This document shows, piece after piece, positions 6,799 through 14,327 of a stretch of DNA of 14,459 nucleotides. The notes beneath the pieces are model-generated. The model did no database searches. It was not told where the DNA came from and saw only the letters and a list, made by a program, of their open reading frames with translations. Numbering within the stretch: the stretch's first letter is position 1; the number at the start of each line of letters is the position of its first letter. This DNA is from Bacteroidales bacterium UBA714. Lineage in GTDB: Bacteria; Bacteroidota; Bacteroidia; Bacteroidales; UBA932. Both the position numbers and the translations under genes were made by a program. Where the stretch lies: the NCBI GenBank assembly GCA_002298075.1, contig DBLW01000143.1:1-14459 (forward strand). Reading direction: 5' to 3'.

Positions 6799-8967
6799 TC
6801 AGGCTTTTTTCCATAAAGTGAAGCGGAAACCTATATGGGCCTTTATGCCCATGAGAGGTCCCCAGATGCAGCTGGCGTCAAATGAGGCCTGACGTGGGTC
6901 AACAAAACCGTCCGCGTCTTTGACACTCCCCAAAACGACATCCTTCTGTCGGAAATTGGTAAGGTTCTCAGCGCCTATATATACATCCCATCCCTTGAAA
7001 CGACGGGTTACCTGGGCATAGAGAAGCGGATACACCGGAGTCCTGCCGTTTTTATATAAAGGCTTGCCTTTTCCGTCCACCAGCACATTGCCCTTTGAAT
7101 CTTTCCACATGAAATCATAAACCCTGCATGAACCATTCACGGAAGCAGTAAAGTCAAATATCCATTTGTTGAGATTTGTCGCATACTGAAGATTGAGCAC
7201 CCCTTTGAAGCGGCTTGTCATAGGTTTCTCCACAGGTACCCCCCTACCGGCAAGCTCTATCTTCGCGTTAGTATAACGGAAAGTAGCAGTAATGTTGAAG
7301 CGCTCAACCGGGTCGACAGAGAAGTCAAGCTGGAAGTTGTCCGTGAACGAGCTGCCGTCAAGGGCATAGAAAGATATCTTGTTCACAAATTGCTCATAAT
7401 CCACCACCATCTGCTGGGCAAACTGCGTCCTGAAATAGTCAAAGCTCAGATAAGTGTTGGAAGACGCGCCGAAAGGCATGTAATAGGTGATGTTTCCTCC
7501 AAAAGTCCACGCATCTTCGAGGATGTGCCTGTCATAGTCTCCGGTAAATTCCTTTCCGGTAGAAAACACTCCGATATTGTCCACGAGCGGGGTCGAATAT
7601 CTCAGTCCGCGGCCTCCGTTTGCCCTTATTACGATTTCATCAATCGGCATATATTTCAGCGTAACACGCGGAGACACCTTGAATCCGTCATGTACGAACC
7701 AGTCTCCGCGGAGTCCGGCAATTGCAGAGAATTTGTCTCCGGCATGGAAGGTATATTCTCCGAACAACCCGGCATTGGCAAGATTTGTCAAGCCTGCCTT
7801 GGCCTGTTCCGGGGCAGCGGCTACAATACGCCTGAAATCCTCGTCATATCTGTCGAAAGTTCCGTTCAGTCCAACCGTGAACTTATGCGACTCATTTATC
7901 TCGTTCTGGTACAACAGGTTTCCAAAAGCCGAATGCTGGCCTGCGAGATATTTTGTCGCGCCGAAATAAGAATCCATATCCTGATAGCTGTAATCCGCTA
8001 TGAAGGCTATATTCTGAGAGTTTGACTCATTGAGAGGCACTCCGACCTTAAGGTATCCGTTGATTGAGCGGTTCAATATGTCAGAACCCCATGGGTCCGT
8101 CTTGTCTGCTGGCGTCATGCTGAAAGTATCCTTGTCATAGAGAACCTTCTTGCCGTTTCCGTCAGTCAATACCTGACCACCGATACGCTTGTCCTGAAGC
8201 GCACGCACACCGAAACGCACCTGCACCCCGTTGTCAGCCTGATAGAGCCAGCGGTTGGAGAGATTGAACTGGAGCATCTTAGGGTCATCGAGAAAACCGT
8301 CATGGTTCATGTCATGCGAAGCTATGTTCCCTGACACGTGGCCGAGAATGACGGTGCTCCATTTGTATCCCATCTGCAGTGAAGAAGCAATATTGAAGTC
8401 CATCTTGGTGTCGCTCATGACAGCGGCATTCAGGAACAGCGGCTTCTCATCGGTAGGCTTGCGGTGCTCCATGTTAATCTGTCCGGTCATGCACTCGACT
8501 CCGTTGATGACTGACGAGGAGCCTTTCGCTATCTGTATGCTTTCGAGCCATTGTCCAGGCACATATGAGAGTCCGAACGGAGCGGAAAGCCCGCGCATGA
8601 CAGGCCTTGTCTCGTCAAGCATCTGTGTATATACGCCCGAGAGCCCGAGCAGGCGGATCTGGCGCGCTCCTGTGACCGCATCGGAATATCCGACTGTCAC
8701 GCTTGCCGAGTTCTCGAAGCTTTCCGCAAGATTGCAGCAGGCCATCTTGCACAAGCCCGCAGCGGAAATCACCTCAGTACGTATTTCCTTTCCTTTTGAA
8801 AGATAGTTTCCGGCCTGGCGTGACACGAAAACGGCAGCATCAAGGCTGTCGGCACGCTCACCGTAAATGCCGGTAGTGTCAATTACCTGTCCGTCAGCGC
8901 CATTCACCTGGGCTGAAGCGGCATATGCGCATAATGCGCACAATATTATAAGTGCGATTTTTTTCAT
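6799..8967 (-). CDS. TonB-dependent outer-membrane receptor, metal-locus type
   Basis: A 722-residue outer-membrane protein with a signal peptide (cleavage likely ASA|Q at 19/20) and no N-terminal carboxypeptidase-like extension. The plug spans about 60-170. It includes CKMACCNLAESFENSASV (C73, C77, C78), SDAVTGARQIRLLGLSG (95-111), and the segment QWLESIQIAKGSSSVINGVE, followed by CMTGQINMEH. The rest is a 22-strand-type barrel with repeated aromatic-ended strands, ending GFRFTLWKKA. The KxACCNLxESFE motif is, as I recall, characteristic of a Bacteroidetes receptor group often found beside HMA-domain proteins. Energised by TonB, it would bring a ligand into the periplasm, where the downstream HMA protein could take it. 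Ligand unknown; copper or a metal chelate is the inference from neighbours. A siderophore or cobalamin role is less favoured by context. Confidence 0.92.
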   Translation of the reverse strand: MKKIALIILCALCAYAASAQVNGADGQVIDTTGIYGERADSLDAAVFVSRQAGNYLSKGKEIRTEVISAAGLCKMACCNLAESFENSASVTVGYSDAVTGARQIRLLGLSGVYTQMLDETRPVMRGLSAPFGLSYVPGQWLESIQIAKGSSSVINGVECMTGQINMEHRKPTDEKPLFLNAAVMSDTKMDFNIASSLQMGYKWSTVILGHVSGNIASHDMNHDGFLDDPKMLQFNLSNRWLYQADNGVQVRFGVRALQDKRIGGQVLTDGNGKKVLYDKDTFSMTPADKTDPWGSDILNRSINGYLKVGVPLNESNSQNIAFIADYSYQDMDSYFGATKYLAGQHSAFGNLLYQNEINESHKFTVGLNGTFDRYDEDFRRIVAAAPEQAKAGLTNLANAGLFGEYTFHAGDKFSAIAGLRGDWFVHDGFKVSPRVTLKYMPIDEIVIRANGGRGLRYSTPLVDNIGVFSTGKEFTGDYDRHILEDAWTFGGNITYYMPFGASSNTYLSFDYFRTQFAQQMVVDYEQFVNKISFYALDGSSFTDNFQLDFSVDPVERFNITATFRYTNAKIELAGRGVPVEKPMTSRFKGVLNLQYATNLNKWIFDFTASVNGSCRVYDFMWKDSKGNVLVDGKGKPLYKNGRTPVYPLLYAQVTRRFKGWDVYIGAENLTNFRQKDVVLGSVKDADGFVDPRQASFDASCIWGPLMGIKAHIGFRFTLWKKA

Positions 8968-9004
8968 ACTATGTCTGTTGATTATTAGGAATATGATTCA
9001 CAAC

Positions 9005-9059
9005 AACTTCCTGGCTTGGCAGCCAGAGAGAATGTAAAGCAGGAATTCTGCAGGAAGTT
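9005..9059. other. Inverted repeats in the gap before the TonB receptor
   Basis: In the 120-nt gap between the Cys/His-rich gene and the receptor, AACTTCCTG (9005-9013) and CAGGAAGTT (9051-9059) form a 9-bp outer repeat. Inside are CTGGCT/AGCCAG (9011-9016 with 9021-9026) and GCAG/CTGC around a GAATT core. The outer and first inner stems share bases, so they could be alternative folds. There is no U-tract, so a simple terminator is unlikely on either strand. A processing site or leader control element is possible, but this is unproven. Confidence 0.35.
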
Positions 9060-9087
9060 TTATTGACGGAAAATCCGTCCGGACGAA

Positions 9088-9633
9088 TCAAATTCTCCAG
9101 ACTCCGTATGAAGCAAGAATATCAATATTGCGCGGCTCCTGGCACACGGAACCCGAAAAGACTGCAGGCCTTGTAATAAGAGGAACTTCCGGAAGTATGG
9201 ACATCTGCCCCGCAAGACATGGACAATGGCCGCAATGGCACTCGTCATAATGCCTGTGGGAATCCTCCTGCTGCAGCCCTGTGACGGATAGCACCTGATA
9301 ATGGTCCGAGCAGCATTCTGATGAGACACATGCCTCTGATGACAAGCATGCAAGGATATCGTCCGCAAAGACTTCCGTGGCAGATGCATCGCCATGGCAG
9401 CACCCTGAACAGCCTATGTAATGTGAGCAGCGGGCAGCATGTCCGCAATGCTCATCATGCGAAATCCCGCAGACATGTCCGGGGTGTATGTCAGCACAGT
9501 TCATTCCGCTTATGAAATTGGCAAGAAAACTGCGTCCGCTTCCGTTGCATGTATGCACATCAAAGCCTATGATACTGACGCAGTACCACAAAACCAGAAT
9601 GGCTGAGCAATATTTCTTGACAATATTTTTCAT
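9088..9633 (-). CDS. Membrane-anchored Cys/His-rich protein of the metal locus
   Basis: A 181-residue protein with one N-terminal hydrophobic segment (about 10-25) and then an exceptional density of metal-type residues: 19 Cys and 13 His. Clusters include HTCNGSGRSFL (28-37), HVC (53-55), HCGH (62-65), CSGCCH (75-80), ECCSDHY (106-112) and CHCGHCPC (132-139). I chose ATG at 9633. Extending to 9666 would place the start upstream of a promoter-like box and would add 11 residues before a normal signal-anchor. It resembles the small Bacteroidota proteins with HYC and CC motifs that I recall beside TonB receptors and HMA proteins, but I cannot name a family with certainty. First gene of the putative operon; a periplasmic metal-binding or sensing role is inferred from composition and neighbours. 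Confidence 0.72.
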   Translation of the reverse strand: MKNIVKKYCSAILVLWYCVSIIGFDVHTCNGSGRSFLANFISGMNCADIHPGHVCGISHDEHCGHAARCSHYIGCSGCCHGDASATEVFADDILACLSSEACVSSECCSDHYQVLSVTGLQQEDSHRHYDECHCGHCPCLAGQMSILPEVPLITRPAVFSGSVCQEPRNIDILASYGVWRI

Positions 9634-9643
9634 ATACAACCTG

Positions 9644-9651
9644 CAAATATA
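9644..9651 (-). promoter_or_regulatory. Possible -7 box for the metal operon
   Basis: TATATTTG on the minus strand matches TAnnTTTG and is followed by C as often seen. It ends about 10 nt before the ATG at 9633, so the mRNA leader would be only a few bases. A TTG (9675-9677) sits 23 nt upstream, longer than the usual 19-21. The box could therefore be chance, or the true start could be a little downstream. Confidence 0.4.
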
Positions 9652-9721
9652 GCATAAATTATCCACATATGACTCAATAATACGGACAAATTAAAATTAG
9701 TACGGCAGAATCAAAATAAAT

Positions 9722-9754
9722 TTTGCTTCTGCTCTCAGCTTTTCCGTATATTTG
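9722..9754 (+). promoter_or_regulatory. Primary-sigma promoter of sppA
   Basis: TTTG at 9722-9725 and TATATTTG at 9747-9754 are separated by 21 nt, matching the Bacteroidota consensus TTTG-N19-21-TAnnTTTG at every fixed position. Transcription should start near 9759-9761, giving a leader of about 90 nt before the sppA ATG at 9851. It lies back-to-back with the metal-operon start, about 70 nt away. Confidence 0.78.
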
Positions 9755-9777
9755 CATGTTTGTCATGATATATTGTC

Positions 9778-9840
9778 ATGGAAGGAAAGGCGGATTGCAT
9801 GACATGCGGTGGCAGACAAAAGAAAGAACAATCACTATAA
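9778..9840 (+). CDS. Possible 20-residue leader ORF before sppA
   Basis: Downstream of the promoter, an ATG-started frame encodes MEGKADCMTCGGRQKKEQSL and stops 10 nt before the sppA start, in a different frame. It has a CxxCGG knuckle and a basic tail. No Shine-Dalgarno sequence is clear. It could be a translated uORF or a chance frame; length and composition alone cannot decide. Confidence 0.25.
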   Translation: MEGKADCMTCGGRQKKEQSL

Positions 9841-9850
9841 AGATATTTTT

Positions 9851-11623
9851 ATGAAAGATTTCATCAAAATGACCCTTGCAACCCTTGCGGGGCTTTTCAT
9901 TTTCGGCATCGTGTCCTTTTTCATGATGTTTGCCATGATCGGGGCACTCGCAGCAGTAGGCAGCACACAGCCGGTCATGCCACGTGAAGGCGTGCTGAAA
10001 ATCGACATGTCCACAATAGCGCTTGCAGAACAGACCCAGGAGGCAGACCCGATGTCAATACTCCAGGGAAACGGCAACACATCCGTTCTCGGCATATACA
10101 GCGCCATCAAGGCAATCAGTGCCGCAGCTGAAGACCCTGCGATAAAATTCATTTACATGAGACCGGACGGAGCGTCTGGCGGAATAGCGCACTTGGAAGA
10201 GTTCAGGAGCGCCCTCAAGAAATTCCGTTCAAGCGGCAAGGCGATTGTATCCTACACCGAAAATCCGGGCAACGGAGGCTATTATCTCGCATCGGTATCC
10301 GACAAGATTTACATGACACCTCACGACGGAAGCCTCAACATGTTCTCCGGACTGTCCTCACAACTGATTTTCCTCAAGGACGCGCTTGACTGGCTCGGCG
10401 TCAACATGCAGCTGATACGCCACGGAAAATACAAGTCAGCCGGCGAGATGTACATCAGGAACTCTGCCAGCAAAGAGAACATGGAGCAGAACGAGGCCAT
10501 GATAAGCTCCGTATGGAACAGCTGGGCAGAAGAAATCGCAGAGGCAAGGAACATCACCACCGAAGAGCTCAACTCCATCCTTGACAATCTTGAGCTTAAT
10601 TTCCCTGAAGACTTCCTTGAGAAAGGTCTCGTGGACGAGCTTATGACACGCGAGCAGCTACAGCAGAAGCTTGCCGACCTTTTCGTGACAGACAAATTCG
10701 AGAATGTCAAGGGCATATCCCTCCAGGACTATGCAATGCTCAAAAACACCGTCAACTTCAAAGCGGCAAACAAGGTTGCAGTCATCTATGCGGACGGAGA
10801 AATCATTGACGGTAACGACAAGATGCAGGTTGCGGGCGACAGATTCGCCAAGGTAATCGCCGATGTAAGAAATGACAAAAGCGTAAAGGCTGTCGTGCTC
10901 AGAGTCAACTCTCCGGGAGGAAGCGTGCTCGCATCCGAAAAAATCAAGACAGAGCTTGACCTGCTTAGGGAAAGCGTGCCGGTAATCGCCTCATACGGCA
11001 ACTATGCAGCGTCGGGAGGATATTGGATTTCCGCATGCAGCGACTACATTTTCTCCAACGCGACCACTCTTACCGGTTCAATCGGAGTCTTCAGCATGAT
11101 TCCGGACTTCAGCGGAACGATAAACGGCAAACTGCGCGTAAACATCACTCCGGTAAACTCCAACAGGCATGCTGACATGTACGGCGGAATGCGTCCTCTT
11201 GACAAGAACGAAATCGCATACATGCAGGCTTCAGTGGAAAAGATATACAACAAATTCACAGGCATCGTGTCTGAGGGAAGGGAAATGAGCGTTCCGTCCG
11301 TGGATGCCATCGCCCAAGGACGCGTATGGGCCGGAGCCGAGGCAATAAGAATCGGCCTTGTGGACCAGATCGGAACCATTGAGGACGCCATCGCATACGC
11401 GGCTATGAGCATCGAAGATGTATCAAGCCCTGCTGACGTGCAGATTGTAGAGTACCCTAAGCCGCTGAACACCTTTGAAATACTGCTTGACTCACTCACC
11501 GGGGAGCAGTCAATTGCGGCAGGCACTCCGTTTGAAGGTCTTGAGAAGGCAATACGCAATTCAAAGACATCATGCAGCGGCAAGGCTTACGCGAGAATGC
11601 CTTATGAAATCATCATAAAGTAA
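9851..11623 (+). CDS. sppA: Signal peptide peptidase SppA, 67K type
   Basis: A 590-residue membrane protease of the long (tandem-domain) SppA class, which degrades cleaved signal peptides in the inner membrane. An N-terminal anchor spans about residues 8-36 (TLATLAGLFIFGIVSFFMMFAM). The N-terminal half holds the catalytic-lysine motif GKYKSAGE (K195). The C-terminal half holds NSPGGSVLASE and NYAASGGYWIS with the nucleophile S388, followed by LTGSIGVF. So both members of the Ser/Lys dyad known from E. coli SppA are present. I chose ATG at 9851 (MKDFIKMTL, the usual beginning in relatives); an in-frame GTG at 9809 would add 14 residues. The 3' end overlaps the opposing tilS gene by 11 nt. Monocistronic by the flanking promoter and terminator. 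Confidence 0.94.
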   Translation: MKDFIKMTLATLAGLFIFGIVSFFMMFAMIGALAAVGSTQPVMPREGVLKIDMSTIALAEQTQEADPMSILQGNGNTSVLGIYSAIKAISAAAEDPAIKFIYMRPDGASGGIAHLEEFRSALKKFRSSGKAIVSYTENPGNGGYYLASVSDKIYMTPHDGSLNMFSGLSSQLIFLKDALDWLGVNMQLIRHGKYKSAGEMYIRNSASKENMEQNEAMISSVWNSWAEEIAEARNITTEELNSILDNLELNFPEDFLEKGLVDELMTREQLQQKLADLFVTDKFENVKGISLQDYAMLKNTVNFKAANKVAVIYADGEIIDGNDKMQVAGDRFAKVIADVRNDKSVKAVVLRVNSPGGSVLASEKIKTELDLLRESVPVIASYGNYAASGGYWISACSDYIFSNATTLTGSIGVFSMIPDFSGTINGKLRVNITPVNSNRHADMYGGMRPLDKNEIAYMQASVEKIYNKFTGIVSEGREMSVPSVDAIAQGRVWAGAEAIRIGLVDQIGTIEDAIAYAAMSIEDVSSPADVQIVEYPKPLNTFEILLDSLTGEQSIAAGTPFEGLEKAIRNSKTSCSGKAYARMPYEIIIK

Positions 11624-13100
11624 CGCTGACCCTGATTATCCTTTCCGTTGCGGAAGTGACTTTATACATGTCGCCGGTCCTCATTCCGAGAACACCGGCG
11701 ACATGTTGCTTTTTCTGCATGTCATCAGAACTTTCCGAGAGCACGACAGCACGTCCCTTTGCCGCAGAATCCAGCTTAAGGTCCGTAAAAAGGTCGCTCA
11801 ACTTTTTCTTTCCGCGCATTCCCATAGGAACCATCCAGTCTCCGTGCAGCCATTTGCGGCATACAAACGGGAACTTAAGCTTTCCGGCATCAAATATAAG
11901 AGTGCCCGAGGGCTGCCTCAGGACAAAATCAGACGGGCGCGCAAATTCCTCTACAAGAAACTGCACTCCATCAAGAGAATATTTTCCCGGACCATGCACC
12001 ATTATCTCCGCATCAGAGTTTGCCGTACAATCGAAAGGACGCACTTGCAGCAATCCTCTTCCGGCAAACAGGACATGGGTCCGGGAATGGAAACGTTTTC
12101 CCGACACGGTGCGTCCGGACATGACAAGGTCTTCCACAGAACTGAGCACAGGCCCCGTAAATCCGTAAGGCTCCAGTATATGATACAAAAGGTATCTCCA
12201 TTGCCTGTATCCGAGCAATGAGCCAAGATTTATTTCAATGCCCACTTCAGAAGTAGTCACAACCGACAACGCGGCCTGCGAGCACCAGTCCGAGACGATT
12301 TCCTCAGCATCGGAGAACCATGCCATCTCTTTGTTGAAAGTCCTGACAAATGACGGATTCATTTTCTCCAGCAGCGGGAACACTTCGTTGCGTATGCTGT
12401 TGCGCTTATATTCTGACATCGCATTGGTGCTGTCATTGCGGTAAGGCACCTTATGCGCGAATACATGCCCCTCTATCTGCTTGCGGGTAAAACCGAGCAA
12501 GGGGCGCAGAAGCAGAAGCCCCTCACCAGAGGCACAAGGCATCGGTGAGACTTCCGACATGCCGGGAATGCCCCTAAGTCCCGTTCCGCGCACAAGATTA
12601 AGAATCAGCGTCTCCGCATTGTCATTGGCATTATGGGCGACTGCAACAGCTGCATACCCATGCTCAATGCACAGGGAGGCAAACCATGAATATCTCAATT
12701 CCCGGGCTGCCATCTCAATGCTGATGCCATGTTCAGAGGCATATGCAGACGTGTCAAAAGAAGTGCAATGGAAGGCAATGCCTCTTTCCGAGGCCCAGGA
12801 ACGCACAAGAGCCTCGTCACCGTCACTCTCATCCGCCCTCAGACGGAAATTGCAATGTGCCAGCGCAATGCTTTCCGCGCCATAGGACTTGTGGAACAAA
12901 TCTGCCATGCACATTGAATCTATTCCTCCGCTCACTGCCAGCAGTATTGCATGATGTACAACGTGCCTGGCTGCGATGCATCCGCAGCCCTTCTCCCCGC
13001 CATCATCAACGGGGCACAATTCCGAAAGGGCTGACCGGAGATTTCCGCCGGCCAGCCCCTTCATATTTTCCATGACTTTTAAGAAATGTCCCTGAATCAT
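11613..13100 (-). CDS. tilS: tRNA(Ile)-lysidine synthase
   Basis: A 495-residue ATP-dependent enzyme that converts the wobble C34 of the CAU-anticodon tRNA-Ile to lysidine, which is essential for decoding AUA. The PP-loop SGGIDS is at 57-62; HCNFRLRADESDGDE (82-96) and HNANDNAETLILNLVRGTGLRG (156-177) are family motifs of the N-terminal ATPase domain. The C-terminal domain ends VAGVLGMRTGDMYKVT. I chose ATG at 13100, 4 nt after the DUF3078 stop; ATGs at 13073 and 13064 are also in frame. Even these leave 40 or more residues before the PP-loop, about 20 more than usual, including a Cys/Gly-rich stretch (CPVDDGGEKGCGC). The gene tail overlaps sppA convergently. Third gene after proS and the DUF3078 gene on the minus strand. 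Confidence 0.93.
   Translation of the reverse strand: MIQGHFLKVMENMKGLAGGNLRSALSELCPVDDGGEKGCGCIAARHVVHHAILLAVSGGIDSMCMADLFHKSYGAESIALAHCNFRLRADESDGDEALVRSWASERGIAFHCTSFDTSAYASEHGISIEMAARELRYSWFASLCIEHGYAAVAVAHNANDNAETLILNLVRGTGLRGIPGMSEVSPMPCASGEGLLLLRPLLGFTRKQIEGHVFAHKVPYRNDSTNAMSEYKRNSIRNEVFPLLEKMNPSFVRTFNKEMAWFSDAEEIVSDWCSQAALSVVTTSEVGIEINLGSLLGYRQWRYLLYHILEPYGFTGPVLSSVEDLVMSGRTVSGKRFHSRTHVLFAGRGLLQVRPFDCTANSDAEIMVHGPGKYSLDGVQFLVEEFARPSDFVLRQPSGTLIFDAGKLKFPFVCRKWLHGDWMVPMGMRGKKKLSDLFTDLKLDSAAKGRAVVLSESSDDMQKKQHVAGVLGMRTGDMYKVTSATERIIRVSVTL
11666..11716 (+). terminator. Intrinsic terminator of sppA, inside antisense tilS
   Basis: A perfect 13-bp GC-rich stem (ACATGTCGCCGGT at 11666-11678 with ACCGGCGACATGT at 11694-11706) encloses a 15-nt loop, and the plus strand then reads TGCTTTTTCT. 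It starts 42 nt after the sppA stop, in the right orientation. On the other strand these bases encode the conserved VAGVLGMRTGDM part of TilS, so the element is constrained by two functions. Confidence 0.78.
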
Positions 13101-13104
13101 GTTT

Positions 13105-14190
13105 CTAATTCTTTTTGCTTGCGATTGTATAGGTGAAGCCAAAAGCGAGCGTCTCTTTGAACTGCACCCTCTGCCGCCCATCTGGAAATTTATCTATGTC
13201 CTTGTCGGATTTGATCATGACCTTGTCATCATATATGAGGTTGGTCGTGAGCGTAAAAGAGAAATATTTCGCGAGCTTCCAGTCAAAGCGGTTGTCCCAG
13301 TTAACACGCAGGTTCTCAGGATGGTCAAGATAGTTGGAGAAGAGCACCACCTGTGAAGAGTATGAGAAGTTGTCGTTAACATTCACCTTCACGTCAAGCT
13401 TCAGCTGGGCACCGAGTTCAAAGCGGTAATTGCGCAACTGCGAGCCATCTGTCGGACGTTCAGCCTCCGGAATGCCCTCATATTCCTTTTTCAAAGCCAT
13501 GCTGTAGCTCTGCCTGAGAGCCTCATCCCTTACAATCACGAAACCTCCTGTGACAGGCGCAAAGTTGACAGTGAGCCACTTGGTCGGAGTATAGTCGATA
13601 CCGAGGGCGAGGTTTGTATATGCAGGAGCGAGGAAACCGGATTTGAGTTCACGGGCTTCTCTCCAATACCGTATCTGCTCCTTGCGCGGAAGGTCCTCTA
13701 TATTCTCCACTCCAGGAGTCTTATACTCGTAGCCGTTTGCGAACTGTGACTTGAAATCATAGTTGGCCGAGAAATAAAGATTCTTCATTTTCTCAGTCTT
13801 GTATCCGAACTTGCTCTCCAGATATATGCGGTCGGCGTTCTTCTGAAATATCGGCTTGGAGGAAGCATACAGGAAGCCATAGTCAAGCTGAAGGCGATTG
13901 TTCCAGAACAGCTCATTTTTCTTGTAGTTGGCATTGGCATCAACAAATCCCTGCATCGAGACAGTATTGTCACCTCCGGCCGCCCAGTTTGTCAGTGAGG
14001 TCTGGCCGATATTAATCTGCGTCTTGAGGGAGTTCGTCCAATATTTCGGCTTTTCAACCATCGGCTCGGCAACCGGAGCCGTAGTAATGGTCTTTGCAGC
14101 CTCTGCAGCTGCCTGCTGGGCGTCCTGTGCGAAAGAAGGGAGCAAAGCCGCACAAGATGCTACAATAGTGATAAAAGTTCTTTTCATCAT
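13105..14190 (-). CDS. DUF3078 outer-membrane-type protein
   Basis: A 361-residue exported protein with signal peptide (SFA|Q at about 21/22) and an Ala-rich linker (24-44). The DUF3078 signature follows: an N-terminal strand block around INIGQTSLTNWAAGGDNTVS (about 60-79), then FVDANANYKKNELFWNNRLQLDYGF. The remainder is a run of alternating, aromatic-rich amphipathic strands (YFSANYDFKSQFANGYEY, YRFELGAQLKLDVKVNVN, FSFTLTTNLIYDD), ending LAFGFTYTIASKKN, so a beta-barrel in the outer membrane is likely. The family is widespread in Bacteroidota and has no established function. ATG at 14190 is followed by a second ATG; either could start. It lies 137 nt downstream of proS and 4 nt before tilS, so it is probably co-transcribed at least with tilS. 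Confidence 0.87.
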   Translation of the reverse strand: MMKRTFITIVASCAALLPSFAQDAQQAAAEAAKTITTAPVAEPMVEKPKYWTNSLKTQINIGQTSLTNWAAGGDNTVSMQGFVDANANYKKNELFWNNRLQLDYGFLYASSKPIFQKNADRIYLESKFGYKTEKMKNLYFSANYDFKSQFANGYEYKTPGVENIEDLPRKEQIRYWREARELKSGFLAPAYTNLALGIDYTPTKWLTVNFAPVTGGFVIVRDEALRQSYSMALKKEYEGIPEAERPTDGSQLRNYRFELGAQLKLDVKVNVNDNFSYSSQVVLFSNYLDHPENLRVNWDNRFDWKLAKYFSFTLTTNLIYDDKVMIKSDKDIDKFPDGRQRVQFKETLAFGFTYTIASKKN

Positions 14191-14327
14191 TGTCTCTGTT
14201 TATGCCCCTTCAGGAAAGGAGCATGGTGAATAATCTGATATGCAAAAGCAAGCCGGGCAATGCATTTTGCATGCCATCAGCAGGTACAGTCTGCAAAACG
14301 GGCTGAAAATAATCCGCGGGGACTCCG
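14191..14327. other. Gap between proS and the DUF3078 gene
   Basis: 137 nt without a gene. Minus-strand TGCTTTTG near 14240 is one base off a -7 box but has no partner -33. TGCAAAA (14241-14247) and TTTTGCA (14265-14271) form a 7-bp inverted repeat. I see no convincing promoter or terminator here. Confidence 0.3.

Noticed and set aside
9634..9666. Longer start (9666) for the Cys/His-rich protein
   Set aside because: It would place the start upstream of the TATATTTG box and put 11 residues before an otherwise normal signal anchor.
9809..9850. GTG start for sppA
   Set aside because: The ATG at 9851 gives the usual SppA beginning directly before the membrane anchor; the extra 14 residues look untranslated.
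13101..13181. Longer tilS start at 13181
   Set aside because: It would overlap the DUF3078 coding region by about 77 nt and add a non-homologous basic stretch.
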